Origin: an uncultured Mycoplasmatota bacterium
Lineage (GTDB): Bacteria > Bacillota_I > Bacilli_A > RF39 > UBA660
Direction of reading: 5' to 3'
Length of the DNA: 21,574 bases
Assembly: GCA_900542735.1 (NCBI GenBank)
Contig: UQOS01000018.1
Coordinates: 1 to 21,574 of the forward strand
The notes under the pieces are model-generated. The model saw only the letters and a list, made by a program, of their open reading frames with translations, did no database searches and was not told the DNA's origin. Both the position numbers and the translations under genes were made by a program. How positions within the stretch are numbered: position 1 is the stretch's first letter; the number at the start of each line of letters is the position of its first letter. Positions 8,583 to 15,067 of this stretch are shown piece after piece.

Positions 8583-8678
8583 TATAAGCAATTTTTTTGT
8601 GAGCTATCTCGGGCAAAAGTTATAAATGCTTACACAATTATTTGGAGTCACGATAAAATTTACTCGTGGCTTTTTTTT
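8583..8678 (+). ncRNA. Structured leader, element A (probable attenuator)
   Basis: This leader lies between the promoter at 8538-8565 and the gene at 8711. It shares ordered blocks with element B (9366-9455): TATAAG (8583), GAGCTA (8601), CTTACAC (8629), GGAGTCAC (8644) and GTGGCTTT (8666). TAAGCA (8585-8590) can pair with TGCTTA (8627-8632), and GTGAGC (8599-8604) can pair instead with GCTTAC (8628-8633), so the two helices are mutually exclusive. It ends in a terminator hairpin with eight Ts. That layout is what a transcriptional attenuator or riboswitch looks like. I cannot match it to a known class, and the ligand or trigger is unknown. Confidence 0.6.
8646..8678 (+). terminator. Intrinsic terminator inside the leader (attenuator terminator)
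   Basis: AGTCACGA (8646-8653) pairs with TCGTGGCT (8664-8671) as 8 bp including one T-G wobble. The loop is 10 bases, followed directly by a run of eight Ts (8671-8678). The hairpin sits 32 bases before the ATG at 8711, so read-through must be allowed for that gene to be expressed from the 8538 promoter. It would also stop transcripts coming from the ligA run. Confidence 0.8.
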
Positions 8679-8710
8679 CGCCCCATGAGTATGAAAGGAG
8701 AAAATAACTT

Positions 8711-9370
8711 ATGGATTCAAAGAATCAACCAAATGAAGTAGAAAGCATTATTTTTAGTCAAGTTGGAAGTTACGCTATATGGTGTGCTAATTATGATAAA
8801 AAGGTATATGAAAAAAGTAAACAAGAAGTGTTAGAAGATATTAGCGTTACTCAAAAAATGACATTAGATATTTTATCATTACTTGAAAAATTAGGTTATT
8901 CAATGGACGAATTAGGAACTTATTTTTATGAAAGATTAATTTTAAGTGTATATGAAAGTTTAAATGAAATTATAAAAGAAAAAGATATGGAAAAATATAA
9001 TGAATTAGTAGCTAATTTAAATGATAATTATTCTAGTTTTTACCTATGGTTAGCAAGAGAAGACTTAGAAATTGGTATCAAATCATTCCATTTCTATATT
9101 GATCAAGCAATATCTAAAATAGATAAAGATAAGATGGATAAGGAATTAACTTCTAAAGTAAGAGAATTGTTTAAAGGATCAAATCAAAATATGTCTGATA
9201 TAGAAACATTAAGATTAAATCATGGTAAAACAGCTTTATATTTAGCTACCCATTTATTAAATGATAGTAAAGTAACCAATATCAGCAACTTAGAAAGTTT
9301 TAAAATGAAAAAACTAGGTACTTTTTCTGGTACTAAATTAAATTTAAAAGAAAAAAGTGAGTGTGTATAA
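8711..9370 (+). CDS. Uncharacterised helical protein, possible Spo0A C-terminal-like domain
   Basis: 219 residues, mostly helical by eye, with no signal peptide or membrane helix. Residues ~46-135 loosely resemble the DNA-binding C-terminal domain of Spo0A: a helix pair around DILSLLEKLGYSMDELGTYF followed by YERLILSVYESLNEI matches the spacing of the Spo0A pattern I-x-x-x-x-H-x-LG-x-x-x-x-x-x-G-x-x-Y-L-x-x-AI, and residues ~118-134 could be the second helix. The basic RVERAIRHA recognition helix typical of Spo0A is not conserved, and there is no receiver domain. The assignment is therefore tentative and DNA binding is unproven. A strong AAAGGAG precedes the ATG. The gene stands alone between two related structured RNA elements and is probably controlled by the leader terminator at 8646-8678. 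Confidence 0.75.
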   Translation: MDSKNQPNEVESIIFSQVGSYAIWCANYDKKVYEKSKQEVLEDISVTQKMTLDILSLLEKLGYSMDELGTYFYERLILSVYESLNEIIKEKDMEKYNELVANLNDNYSSFYLWLAREDLEIGIKSFHFYIDQAISKIDKDKMDKELTSKVRELFKGSNQNMSDIETLRLNHGKTALYLATHLLNDSKVTNISNLESFKMKKLGTFSGTKLNLKEKSECV

Positions 9371-9455
9371 GTAAATTTGCGAGCTACACAGAGATTATTC
9401 TTACACGTACAAGGTACGGAGTCACTGATAGTTATTGGTGGCTTTGTGCCTTTTT
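9366..9455 (+). ncRNA. Structured element B, related to element A
   Basis: Starting at the very end of the preceding gene, this stretch repeats the ordered blocks of element A: TATAAG (9366), GAGCTA (9381), CTTACAC (9400), GGAGTCAC (9418) and GTGGCTTT (9438). Spacings differ (15, 19, 18 and 20 bases against 18, 28, 15 and 22 in A). GTGTA..AG upstream can pair with CTTACAC (9400-9406). A small hairpin CGTAC/GTACG (9406-9410 with 9414-9418) overlaps the base of the terminator stem and could act as an anti-terminator. A possible promoter, TTTAAA (9343-9348) with TATAAG (9366-9371), lies inside the end of the gene but is weak. It may be a leader for the acetyltransferase gene at 9503, a 3' element of the upstream gene, or a small RNA. 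Confidence 0.5.
9413..9455 (+). terminator. Terminator at the end of element B
   Basis: A 16-bp stem, 9413-9428 with 9435-9450, including several G-T wobbles, closes a 6-base loop (TAGTTA) and runs into TTTTT (9451-9455). It ends transcription of the 219-residue protein gene, or attenuates the downstream gene. Confidence 0.75.
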
Positions 9456-9468
9456 GCATCTAAAAATA

Positions 9469-9477
9469 TGATATAAT
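9469..9477 (+). promoter_or_regulatory. Extended -10 promoter for the acetyltransferase-methyltransferase genes
   Basis: TGA directly before a consensus TATAAT (9472-9477) makes an extended -10 element (TGN-TATAAT). No good -35 is found 17 bases upstream, as is common with extended -10 promoters. The predicted start, near 9484, leaves a leader of about 19 bases with GAGGTGAG as ribosome binding site. Confidence 0.55.
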
Positions 9478-9502
9478 GTAAAAAAATAATAGAGGTGAGA
9501 AA

Positions 9503-9976
9503 ATGAACAATCTAATAATAGAAATTCCAAATATTAGTGATCAAGAAATGATAAATGAATTAGCTGTTCAAGTACATAATTTACATGTGAAATGGCGAAA
9601 TTATTTATTTATTAAATGTGATGATATGATGCCAAAAGAAAGGCTAGAGGATTTAATTAACCAAAAAGAAATATTAGTAGCAAGATTAAATGATAAAGTG
9701 ATAGGATTTATTACCTTTAATATAAGAGAAAAAAGTAATCAACAAGGTTTTCGTGATAGAAAGCAATTAAATATTGATGTAATTTGTGTAGATGAGAATT
9801 TAAGAGGAAAAGGTATAGGAACTAAAATCTTAGAACATATAAAAGAGTTTGCTAAAGAAAACAATTGTACAGATTTATATTTAACTGTAAATGAAGAAAA
9901 CTTAGATGCAATTAAGTTATATGAAAAATTTGGCTTTCAGTTAAAAAATATAGCTTATTCAATGAAGATAAAGTAA
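9503..9976 (+). CDS. GNAT-family N-acetyltransferase
   Basis: 157 residues with a GCN5-related N-acetyltransferase fold: strand-rich centre, then the acetyl-CoA pyrophosphate-binding loop RGKGIGT (residues 101-107) after the beta-4 strand IDVICVDENL, and the C-terminal motif B stretch NEENLDAIKLYEKFGF. These enzymes transfer acetyl from acetyl-CoA to an amine; the substrate here cannot be told. The RBS is AGAGGTGAG. It is the first of three small enzyme genes in a row (gaps of 15 and 4 bases), all of the self-contained modification-enzyme type. Confidence 0.9.
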   Translation: MNNLIIEIPNISDQEMINELAVQVHNLHVKWRNYLFIKCDDMMPKERLEDLINQKEILVARLNDKVIGFITFNIREKSNQQGFRDRKQLNIDVICVDENLRGKGIGTKILEHIKEFAKENNCTDLYLTVNEENLDAIKLYEKFGFQLKNIAYSMKIK

Positions 9977-9991
9977 TAAGGAGTAGAAACA

Positions 9992-10618
9992 ATGAATAAT
10001 TATTGGGATGGTATTTACTGGGAAAAACATATAAAAGAAGATGATTTAGATAATATAGAGGATAACTGGATACTTGATTATATGAAGTATTTACCTAAAA
10101 CTGGTAACTTACTAGACTTGGGTTGTGGTGTAGGGCAATATTCTATTTACTTTTATAATTTAGGTTATAATGTATCATCATGTGATATTTCATTAAAAGC
10201 ACTAGAAATTCTAAATGAAAAAAATAAAAATATTAAAACAAAGATACAAGATATGAATAAACCATTAGACTATAAAGATAATGAATTTGATATAGTATTT
10301 GCTAATTTATCAATACATTTTTTAAGTGATGAAAATACTAAAAACATACTAAGTGAAATAAAAAGAATTCTAAAACCTAATGGTATATTTATAGGTAGTG
10401 TCAATTCAACTAAAGCTTATGAATTTATAAAAGACCATATTATTAAATTAGAAGATAATTATTATGATAGTAATGGTAGAACAGTAAGACTTTTTGATGA
10501 AAAATCATTTGAAAAATATTTTATTGATTTTGATAAAATTACTCTTACTGAAAAGGAAAGCGATAGATTTGGTAAACAAAAAAATAAATGGGAATTTGTT
10601 TATAAAGTAAGGAAGTGA
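9992..10618 (+). CDS. Class I SAM-dependent methyltransferase
   Basis: 208 residues with a Rossmann-like methyltransferase fold. Motif I LLDLGCGVGQY (residues 40-50) binds S-adenosylmethionine, and the acidic residue at the end of strand 2 is D65 (SSCDIS). The post-I region NEFDIVFANLSIHFL and the LKPNGIFIGSV motif III are in the right order. The best match is the Methyltransf_11/TehB-like small-molecule methyltransferases. The substrate is unknown. It is preceded by TAAGGAG and followed after 4 bases by the next gene. Confidence 0.9.
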   Translation: MNNYWDGIYWEKHIKEDDLDNIEDNWILDYMKYLPKTGNLLDLGCGVGQYSIYFYNLGYNVSSCDISLKALEILNEKNKNIKTKIQDMNKPLDYKDNEFDIVFANLSIHFLSDENTKNILSEIKRILKPNGIFIGSVNSTKAYEFIKDHIIKLEDNYYDSNGRTVRLFDEKSFEKYFIDFDKITLTEKESDRFGKQKNKWEFVYKVRK

Positions 10619-10622
10619 AAAT

Positions 10623-11228
10623 ATGGAAAAATTAAAACATGTAAAACCATCAAAAGAGTATGAGCAAGAGGCATTAGAATATATAAACGAATTTTATGAA
10701 TATAACTCTGATATAAATGGAACTGGTGGTTTACAAAGATATTTAGATAATTATGATGGATGGTTAGAAAAATTAGAAGAAGATAGAACTAGAATTCCAA
10801 ATGAAGAAAAAGTACCAGCAGAAACTTATTTTCTTGTAAGAGAAAATGATAATAAAATCGTTGGTATGATAAATATTAGATTAACTTTAAATGAAAATTT
10901 AAAAAAGTTTGGTGGTCATATCGGCTATAGTATTCGTCCTACAGAAAGAAAAAAAGGATACAATAAAGTAAACCTATACTTAGGCTTATTATGCTGTAAG
11001 GAACATGGTATATCAGAAGTATTAATGGATTGTGATAAAAGTAATTTAGGATCAGCAAAAACCATGCAAGCATTAGGTGGAAAATTAATTAGAGAATACT
11101 ATGATGATACTTATGCTCATTGTACTGTTCAAGATTACATAATTAATGTAGAGGAAGCAATAGAAAAATATTCTAGTATATATGAACCATTCATTATAAA
11201 TGATGATATAAAGAATTTTAGAAAATAA
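10623..11228 (+). CDS. GNAT-family acetyltransferase (COG3981-like)
   Basis: 201 residues. The pattern GGHIGYSIRPTERKKGY (residues 97-113) is the beta-4 strand plus the CoA-binding loop of a family of predicted acetyltransferases (COG3981-like, by recollection). Here the usual R-G-x-G-Y loop is changed to R-K-K-G-Y. The later segment with NLGSAKTMQALGG is motif B. The N-terminal ~60 residues are an acidic helical extension normal for this subgroup. The substrate is unknown. It starts four bases after the methyltransferase stop, so both are in one transcript. Confidence 0.85.
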   Translation: MEKLKHVKPSKEYEQEALEYINEFYEYNSDINGTGGLQRYLDNYDGWLEKLEEDRTRIPNEEKVPAETYFLVRENDNKIVGMINIRLTLNENLKKFGGHIGYSIRPTERKKGYNKVNLYLGLLCCKEHGISEVLMDCDKSNLGSAKTMQALGGKLIREYYDDTYAHCTVQDYIINVEEAIEKYSSIYEPFIINDDIKNFRK

Positions 11229-11269
11229 ATCTTGATTATTTTAAAATCACTAAATAATAAAAATAAAAT

Positions 11270-11298
11270 ATAAAGTTTTAGGTAGCATAAAATTTTAT
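11270..11298 (+). other. AT-only hairpin downstream of the acetyltransferase operon
   Basis: ATAAAGTTTTA (11270-11280) can pair with TAAAATTTTAT (11288-11298) as 11 bp with one wobble and a 7-base loop. No T-run follows, so it is a weak terminator candidate at best. The rest of 11229-11354 is AT-rich and non-coding as far as I can see. Confidence 0.35.
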
Positions 11299-11354
11299 TA
11301 TAAGAGTCAACAACATATAAAAGTTAAGAAGTTATGAAAAAATAATTAAAATCG

Positions 11355-11386
11355 TGCTATAATTATACATAGTTATTTGTTATAAT
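11355..11386 (+). promoter_or_regulatory. Tandem extended -10 promoters of gatC
   Basis: Two TGN-TATAAT elements follow each other: TGC-TATAAT (11355-11363) and TGT-TATAAT (11378-11386). Neither has a convincing -35. The second predicts a start near 11393 and a leader of about 24 bases with GGAGG before the gatC ATG at 11417. Confidence 0.55.
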
Positions 11387-11404
11387 ACTATGTATAATTT
11401 TTTT
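11361..11404 (+). terminator. Terminator-like inverted repeat over the gatC promoters
   Basis: AATTATACATAG (11361-11372) and CTATGTATAATT (11388-11399) form a perfect 12-bp stem with a 15-base loop, and Ts run to 11404. An RNA coming from upstream genes would form this hairpin and stop just before the gatC ribosome binding site. RNAs started at the local promoters would lack most of the left arm and escape. It could equally be a palindromic operator. Confidence 0.6.
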
Positions 11405-11416
11405 ATGGAGGTAAGT

Positions 11417-11710
11417 ATGGATAAACTAACAAAAGAAGAAGTATTACATGTTGCACATCTAGCTAGAATTGCTGTAACAGAAGATGAAATAGAAAAATAC
11501 CAAAAAGATTTAAAAAAGTTATTAGATGAAGTAGATAAAATCAAAGAAATAGAAGTGGAAGATAATAATTTATTAGTAACACCTGTTTCTTATCAGTCAA
11601 CATTAAGAAGTGATTCTAGTGTAAGAAGTGTTGAATTTAATGAAATAAAAAAGAATGTGCCAGCAACAACTGGTAATTTTGTAGAGGTTCCGGTGATGGT
11701 AAGTGAATAG
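11417..11710 (+). CDS. gatC: Glutamyl/aspartyl-tRNA amidotransferase subunit C
   Basis: GatC stabilises the GatAB amidotransferase, which converts Glu-tRNA(Gln) to Gln-tRNA(Gln) and Asp-tRNA(Asn) to Asn-tRNA(Asn). The family pattern LTKEEVLHVAHLARIAVTEDEIE starts the protein, and the proline/valine-rich tail that wraps round GatA (VEVPVMVSE) ends it. The ATG at 11417 is chosen over the in-frame ATGs at 11390 and 11405 because only it follows a ribosome binding site (GGAGG, 11407-11411), and 97 residues is the usual length. Its last 8 bases overlap gatA. Confidence 0.95.
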   Translation: MDKLTKEEVLHVAHLARIAVTEDEIEKYQKDLKKLLDEVDKIKEIEVEDNNLLVTPVSYQSTLRSDSSVRSVEFNEIKKNVPATTGNFVEVPVMVSE

Positions 11711-13133
11711 ATATTTAGATTTAAGCATAAAAGAATTACATGAATTATTATTAGAAAAAAAGATAACGCCACTAGATTTAGTAGAAGAAACTTATAGTAG
11801 AATAGAAGAAAATAGTGACTTAAATAGTTTCATTACTTTAAATAAAAGTGAGGCTTTAGCTTATGCTAAAAAATTAGGAGAAGAAGTAGTAGAAAAAGAT
11901 AACTTGTTATGGGGAATTCCAATAGCGATTAAAGATAACATTTCTACTAAAAATTTAAGAACAACTTGTGCATCTCATATGTTAGAAAATTATGTTCCAA
12001 TTTTTGATGCTACGGTTATAGAAAAAATAAAGAAAAGCAAAATGATTATCATTGGTAAAACCAACATGGACGAATTTGCTATGGGATCTACTAGTCGTAC
12101 TAGTTATTTTGGTGCTCCTAAAAATCCAATTGATAAAACGAAAATTACGGGAGGATCTTCTGGTGGTTCAGCAGCTTGTGTAAGTGCTCATCTAACTCCT
12201 CTTGCTTTAGGAACAGATACAGGTGGTTCTATTAGACAACCAGCTAGCTATACAGGAATTGTTGGTATGAAACCTAGTTATGGTAGAGTATCACGCTATG
12301 GTTTAGTAGCTTTTGCATCAAGCTTAGACCAAATTGGACCAATGACTAGAAATGTATATGAAAATGCTCTTTTATTAAATAAAATGGTAGGAAAAGATGA
12401 AAAAGATTTAACGAGTGCCGATTTACAAGAAGAAGACTTCACAAGATTAATTGGTAAAGATATTAAAGATATGAAAATAGCTATTCCTAACTATTTTGTA
12501 AGTAGTATTGTATCACCAATTATTATAGAAAAAATAAATCATGTAGTAGATGTTTTAAGAGCTAATGGTGCGGTAGTAGACTATATTGATATGAAATATT
12601 TAGATCAAGCAGTAACTCTATACCAAATTATTGCCATGGGTGAAGCTAGTAGTAATTTAGCACGTTTTGATGGCGTAAAATTTGGTTATCGTTCTAAAAA
12701 TAGTGATAGTGTAGAAGAAATGTATGCTAATACCAGAAGTGAAGGCTTTGGAAAAGAAGTAAAGCGTAGAATTATGGTAGGAAGTTATTTATTAAGTGGA
12801 GAAAACGCTAAAATCTACTATGATAAAGCATTAACAATTAGAAATGCTATGAAACAAGAATTTGACCGTATCTTTAAAGACTACGATTATATTTTAGGAC
12901 CAACTACCACAACTGTTGCTTACAATTTAGATGAAAGTCTAGATGACCCACTAAAATCTTTCATGGATGATGTATTAGTAATACCTGTTAACATGGCAGG
13001 ACTTCCAGGCCTAAATATTCCTATGGGTTGTGATCAAAACCATATGCCAATTGGCCTACATATTATAGGAAATAGTTTTGAAGAAGCTAAAATGTATCAA
13101 TTAGCTTCCTTCTTAGAAGATAAATTAAAGTAA
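11703..13133 (+). CDS. gatA: Glutamyl/aspartyl-tRNA amidotransferase subunit A
   Basis: The glutaminase subunit, which releases ammonia from glutamine for the GatB kinase/transamidase site. It belongs to the amidase-signature family. The Ser-cisSer-Lys triad is visible: K77 (AIKDN), S152 in GGSSGGS and S176 in LGTDTGGSIRQPA, each two residues below the numbers of Staphylococcus aureus GatA. The 476-residue length is normal. It begins with GTG and overlaps gatC by 8 bases, so it is translationally coupled. A conserved C-terminal VNMAGLPGLNIPMG segment is intact. Confidence 0.97.
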   Translation: MNRYLDLSIKELHELLLEKKITPLDLVEETYSRIEENSDLNSFITLNKSEALAYAKKLGEEVVEKDNLLWGIPIAIKDNISTKNLRTTCASHMLENYVPIFDATVIEKIKKSKMIIIGKTNMDEFAMGSTSRTSYFGAPKNPIDKTKITGGSSGGSAACVSAHLTPLALGTDTGGSIRQPASYTGIVGMKPSYGRVSRYGLVAFASSLDQIGPMTRNVYENALLLNKMVGKDEKDLTSADLQEEDFTRLIGKDIKDMKIAIPNYFVSSIVSPIIIEKINHVVDVLRANGAVVDYIDMKYLDQAVTLYQIIAMGEASSNLARFDGVKFGYRSKNSDSVEEMYANTRSEGFGKEVKRRIMVGSYLLSGENAKIYYDKALTIRNAMKQEFDRIFKDYDYILGPTTTTVAYNLDESLDDPLKSFMDDVLVIPVNMAGLPGLNIPMGCDQNHMPIGLHIIGNSFEEAKMYQLASFLEDKLK

Positions 13134-13139
13134 ATAGTT

Positions 13140-13145
13140 GGGAGG
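13140..13145 (+). promoter_or_regulatory. Ribosome binding site that argues for an ATT start
   Basis: GGGAGG lies after the only in-frame TTG (13138) and 7 bases before ATT (13153). No ATG, GTG or TTG in this frame follows at a usable distance; the next is a TTG more than 100 bases on, inside the hydrophobic stretch. The site therefore points to ATT as the start codon. Confidence 0.55.
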
Positions 13146-13152
13146 TATCACT

Positions 13153-13584
13153 ATTAGAAGATTAAAAATAATAGAAAATAATTTTACCAAAAACTATCGT
13201 TTAAATAAGAAAAAAAGTAACCAATTATTACTTACTACAAAAATAGTATTATTTGCTAGTTCCATAGCATTGATAAACCCAATTGAAGTAACAGCAAGCT
13301 CTAATACTATAATAGAAAATCAAGATAGTGAAAAAATAAATGATATAGAAGACGAAATAACTAATACCAAAGAAGAATCAAATAATGATAAAGGTAAAGA
13401 ATATATTTTTTATGTCTCACTAACATCTTTATTATTAATAGGTTCAGGTTTATGTATCAAATTAGTAACCAATATAAAATCAAATCCCTATGTTCCAAAA
13501 ACAGGAATCAAACTAGAAGAAGATGACAACGAATATTTTGAAAACAAAAGATTAAAAAAGAGTTCTAGCATTGTCATCAAATAA
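13153..13584 (+). CDS. Small two-helix membrane protein inside gatCAB, apparent ATT start
   Basis: About 143 residues if started at ATT 13153 (the TTG at 13138 would add five residues but has no ribosome binding site). Order: a basic N-terminus (RRLK, RLNKKK), a hydrophobic stretch (about 25-45, LLLTTKIVLFASSIALINP) ending in EVTASS like a signal peptide, an acidic Asn/Glu/Ser linker (about 50-82), a second helix (84-105), then a basic/acidic cytoplasmic tail ending KKSSSIVIK. By the positive-inside rule the linker is outside and both ends are inside, or the first helix is cleaved. I do not recognise the family. It sits 19 bases after gatA and 16 before gatB. A true ATT start, or loss of an ATG, would both explain the codon. 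Confidence 0.65.
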   Translation: MRRLKIIENNFTKNYRLNKKKSNQLLLTTKIVLFASSIALINPIEVTASSNTIIENQDSEKINDIEDEITNTKEESNNDKGKEYIFYVSLTSLLLIGSGLCIKLVTNIKSNPYVPKTGIKLEEDDNEYFENKRLKKSSSIVIK

Positions 13585-13600
13585 AATATGGAGGTAAAAA

Positions 13601-15010
13601 ATGAGTGATTATAAAAAAACAGTAGGAATTGAAGTACACTGTGAACTAAAGACCAATTCTAAAATGTTTATTGATTCTATCAACAACTATGGTGGAGTAG
13701 CCAATGTCAATATAAATGAAATCGATTTTGCATTACCAGGTACCCTACCAACCATTAATAGTTATGGAATTGAACTAGGAATCAAGGCAGCTTTAGCCCT
13801 AAACTGTAAGATTAATAAAAAAGTAGTATTTGATCGTAAAAATTATTTTTATCCCGATCTACCAAAAGGCTACCAAATTACCCAAGCTAGAAATCCCATT
13901 GGTGTTGATGGATATGTAGAAATAGAAGTAGATGGTATTAAGAAAAAAATAGGAATTCATGATATTCACTTAGAAGAAGATACTTGTAAAAGTACCCATG
14001 CCGAATCTAAATCTTATTTAGACTTTAATCGTAACGGTGTACCATTAATTGAAATAGTATCAGAACCAGATATGAATAGTGAAAAAGAAGCAATGGCTTA
14101 CCTAGAAAAATTAAAAGAGCTTCTTTTATATACTGATGTATCAGACTGTAAAATGGAAGAAGGAAGTATGAGATGTGATGTCAATGTATCAGTTTCTAAA
14201 ACAGAAAAGTTAGGAACGCGTACAGAAACTAAAAATATTGGTTCTATCAGTAGTGTAGGACGCGCCATTTTAGTAGAAGCAGATCGTCAAATAGGAGAGT
14301 TAGAACAAGGAAATACCATTCAAGAAGAAACAAGACGCTTTGATGAAAAAGAAAATCGTACCATCTTAATGCGTGTAAAAGAAACTGGTAATGACTATCG
14401 CTATTTTCCGGAACCTGATATTCCACCTTATATCTTAGAAGATGAAAAAATAGAATCTATTAAACAAAATATGCCTATTCTACCAAATAAAAGAAGAGAA
14501 ATCTATCAAGAAGCAGGTATTAATCCTGTTAATATTAATAAAATTATTGCAAATAAGGAAATCAGTGATTATTTATTAAAAGTAGATGGCAACTTAGTAA
14601 TTGCAAGTAATCTACTATTAGGTGAAATCCAAGCTTACCTAAATAAAACAGGAAAAAATTTACTAGATACTAAATTAACTTATGATAAGTTTAATCTATT
14701 AGTAGAAAAATTAGATAAAAAAGAAATTAGTAACCAAGTATTTAAAGAAATTATCAATACTATAATGGAAACTGATTCTGATTTAGAAGAATTAATTGCT
14801 AGTAAAAAACAAAAAGAATTAACACTAGAGGAATTAGAAAAAATCGTTACAGAAGTAATACTAAATAATCCAGATAGCATTACAGATTATAAATTAGGAA
14901 AAGATAGAGCTACTAAATTCTTAATGGGTCAAATTATGAAAGCTACCAAAGGTAGTGCAAGTCCATCTCAAGCAAATGAAATTCTACTTAAGAAACTTAG
15001 TGAACAATAG
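13601..15010 (+). CDS. gatB: Glutamyl/aspartyl-tRNA amidotransferase subunit B
   Basis: GatB phosphorylates the tRNA-bound Glu or Asp with ATP and transfers ammonia from GatA. The N-terminal cradle domain begins GIEVHCELKTNSKMF and includes KVVFDRKNYFYPDLPKGYQITQ and LIEIVSEPDMNS; TRRFDEKENRTILMRVKE and DYRYFPEPDIPPY are the diagnostic motifs. The C-terminal YqeY-like tail domain with ATKFLMGQIMKATKGSASP binds tRNA. At 469 residues it is normal. The segment usually LNSFNYV reads IGSISSV here, a modest divergence. GGAGG is 7 bases from ATG. Glutamine-tRNA(Gln) and/or asparagine-tRNA(Asn) is therefore made indirectly in this organism. Confidence 0.97.
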   Translation: MSDYKKTVGIEVHCELKTNSKMFIDSINNYGGVANVNINEIDFALPGTLPTINSYGIELGIKAALALNCKINKKVVFDRKNYFYPDLPKGYQITQARNPIGVDGYVEIEVDGIKKKIGIHDIHLEEDTCKSTHAESKSYLDFNRNGVPLIEIVSEPDMNSEKEAMAYLEKLKELLLYTDVSDCKMEEGSMRCDVNVSVSKTEKLGTRTETKNIGSISSVGRAILVEADRQIGELEQGNTIQEETRRFDEKENRTILMRVKETGNDYRYFPEPDIPPYILEDEKIESIKQNMPILPNKRREIYQEAGINPVNINKIIANKEISDYLLKVDGNLVIASNLLLGEIQAYLNKTGKNLLDTKLTYDKFNLLVEKLDKKEISNQVFKEIINTIMETDSDLEELIASKKQKELTLEELEKIVTEVILNNPDSITDYKLGKDRATKFLMGQIMKATKGSASPSQANEILLKKLSEQ

Positions 15011-15015
15011 TTTGA

Positions 15016-15043
15016 TTGACTTATTTTGAAACTAAGGTATAAT
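15016..15043 (+). promoter_or_regulatory. Promoter of the GGDEF-sensor operon
   Basis: TTGACT (15016-15021) and TATAAT (15038-15043) are spaced by 16 bases, just after the gatB stop, with AAGGAG at 15054-15059. No terminator separates gatB from it, so some read-through is likely. Confidence 0.7.
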
Positions 15044-15067
15044 TTAAAATAAGAAGGAGCTAAAAAA

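Noticed and set aside
8583..8678. Element A as a T-box leader.
   Set aside because: It is far too short and lacks the T-box sequence (TGG-N-ACCGCG) and a specifier stem; the downstream gene is not an amino acid or tRNA synthetase gene.
9381..9389. GAGCTACAC in element B recalls the core of the preQ1-I riboswitch.
   Set aside because: The A-rich tail that closes the preQ1 pseudoknot (AAAAAACTAA-like) is missing, the stem before it does not match, and no queuosine gene is near.
8583..9457. Elements A and B as target-site repeats of a mobile cassette.
   Set aside because: They differ in spacing and only short blocks match, there is no transposase or integrase, and they are not inverted. RNA structure explains the matching blocks better.
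11390..11416. gatC start at ATG 11390 or 11405.
   Set aside because: Neither has a ribosome binding site; 11390 lies before the predicted transcription start of the nearer promoter, and the extra residues are outside the family's usual N-terminus.
13498..13515. YVPKTG in the small gatCAB membrane protein as a sortase signal.
   Set aside because: The motif lies after the second membrane helix, followed by a charged tail. A sortase signal must come before the helix.
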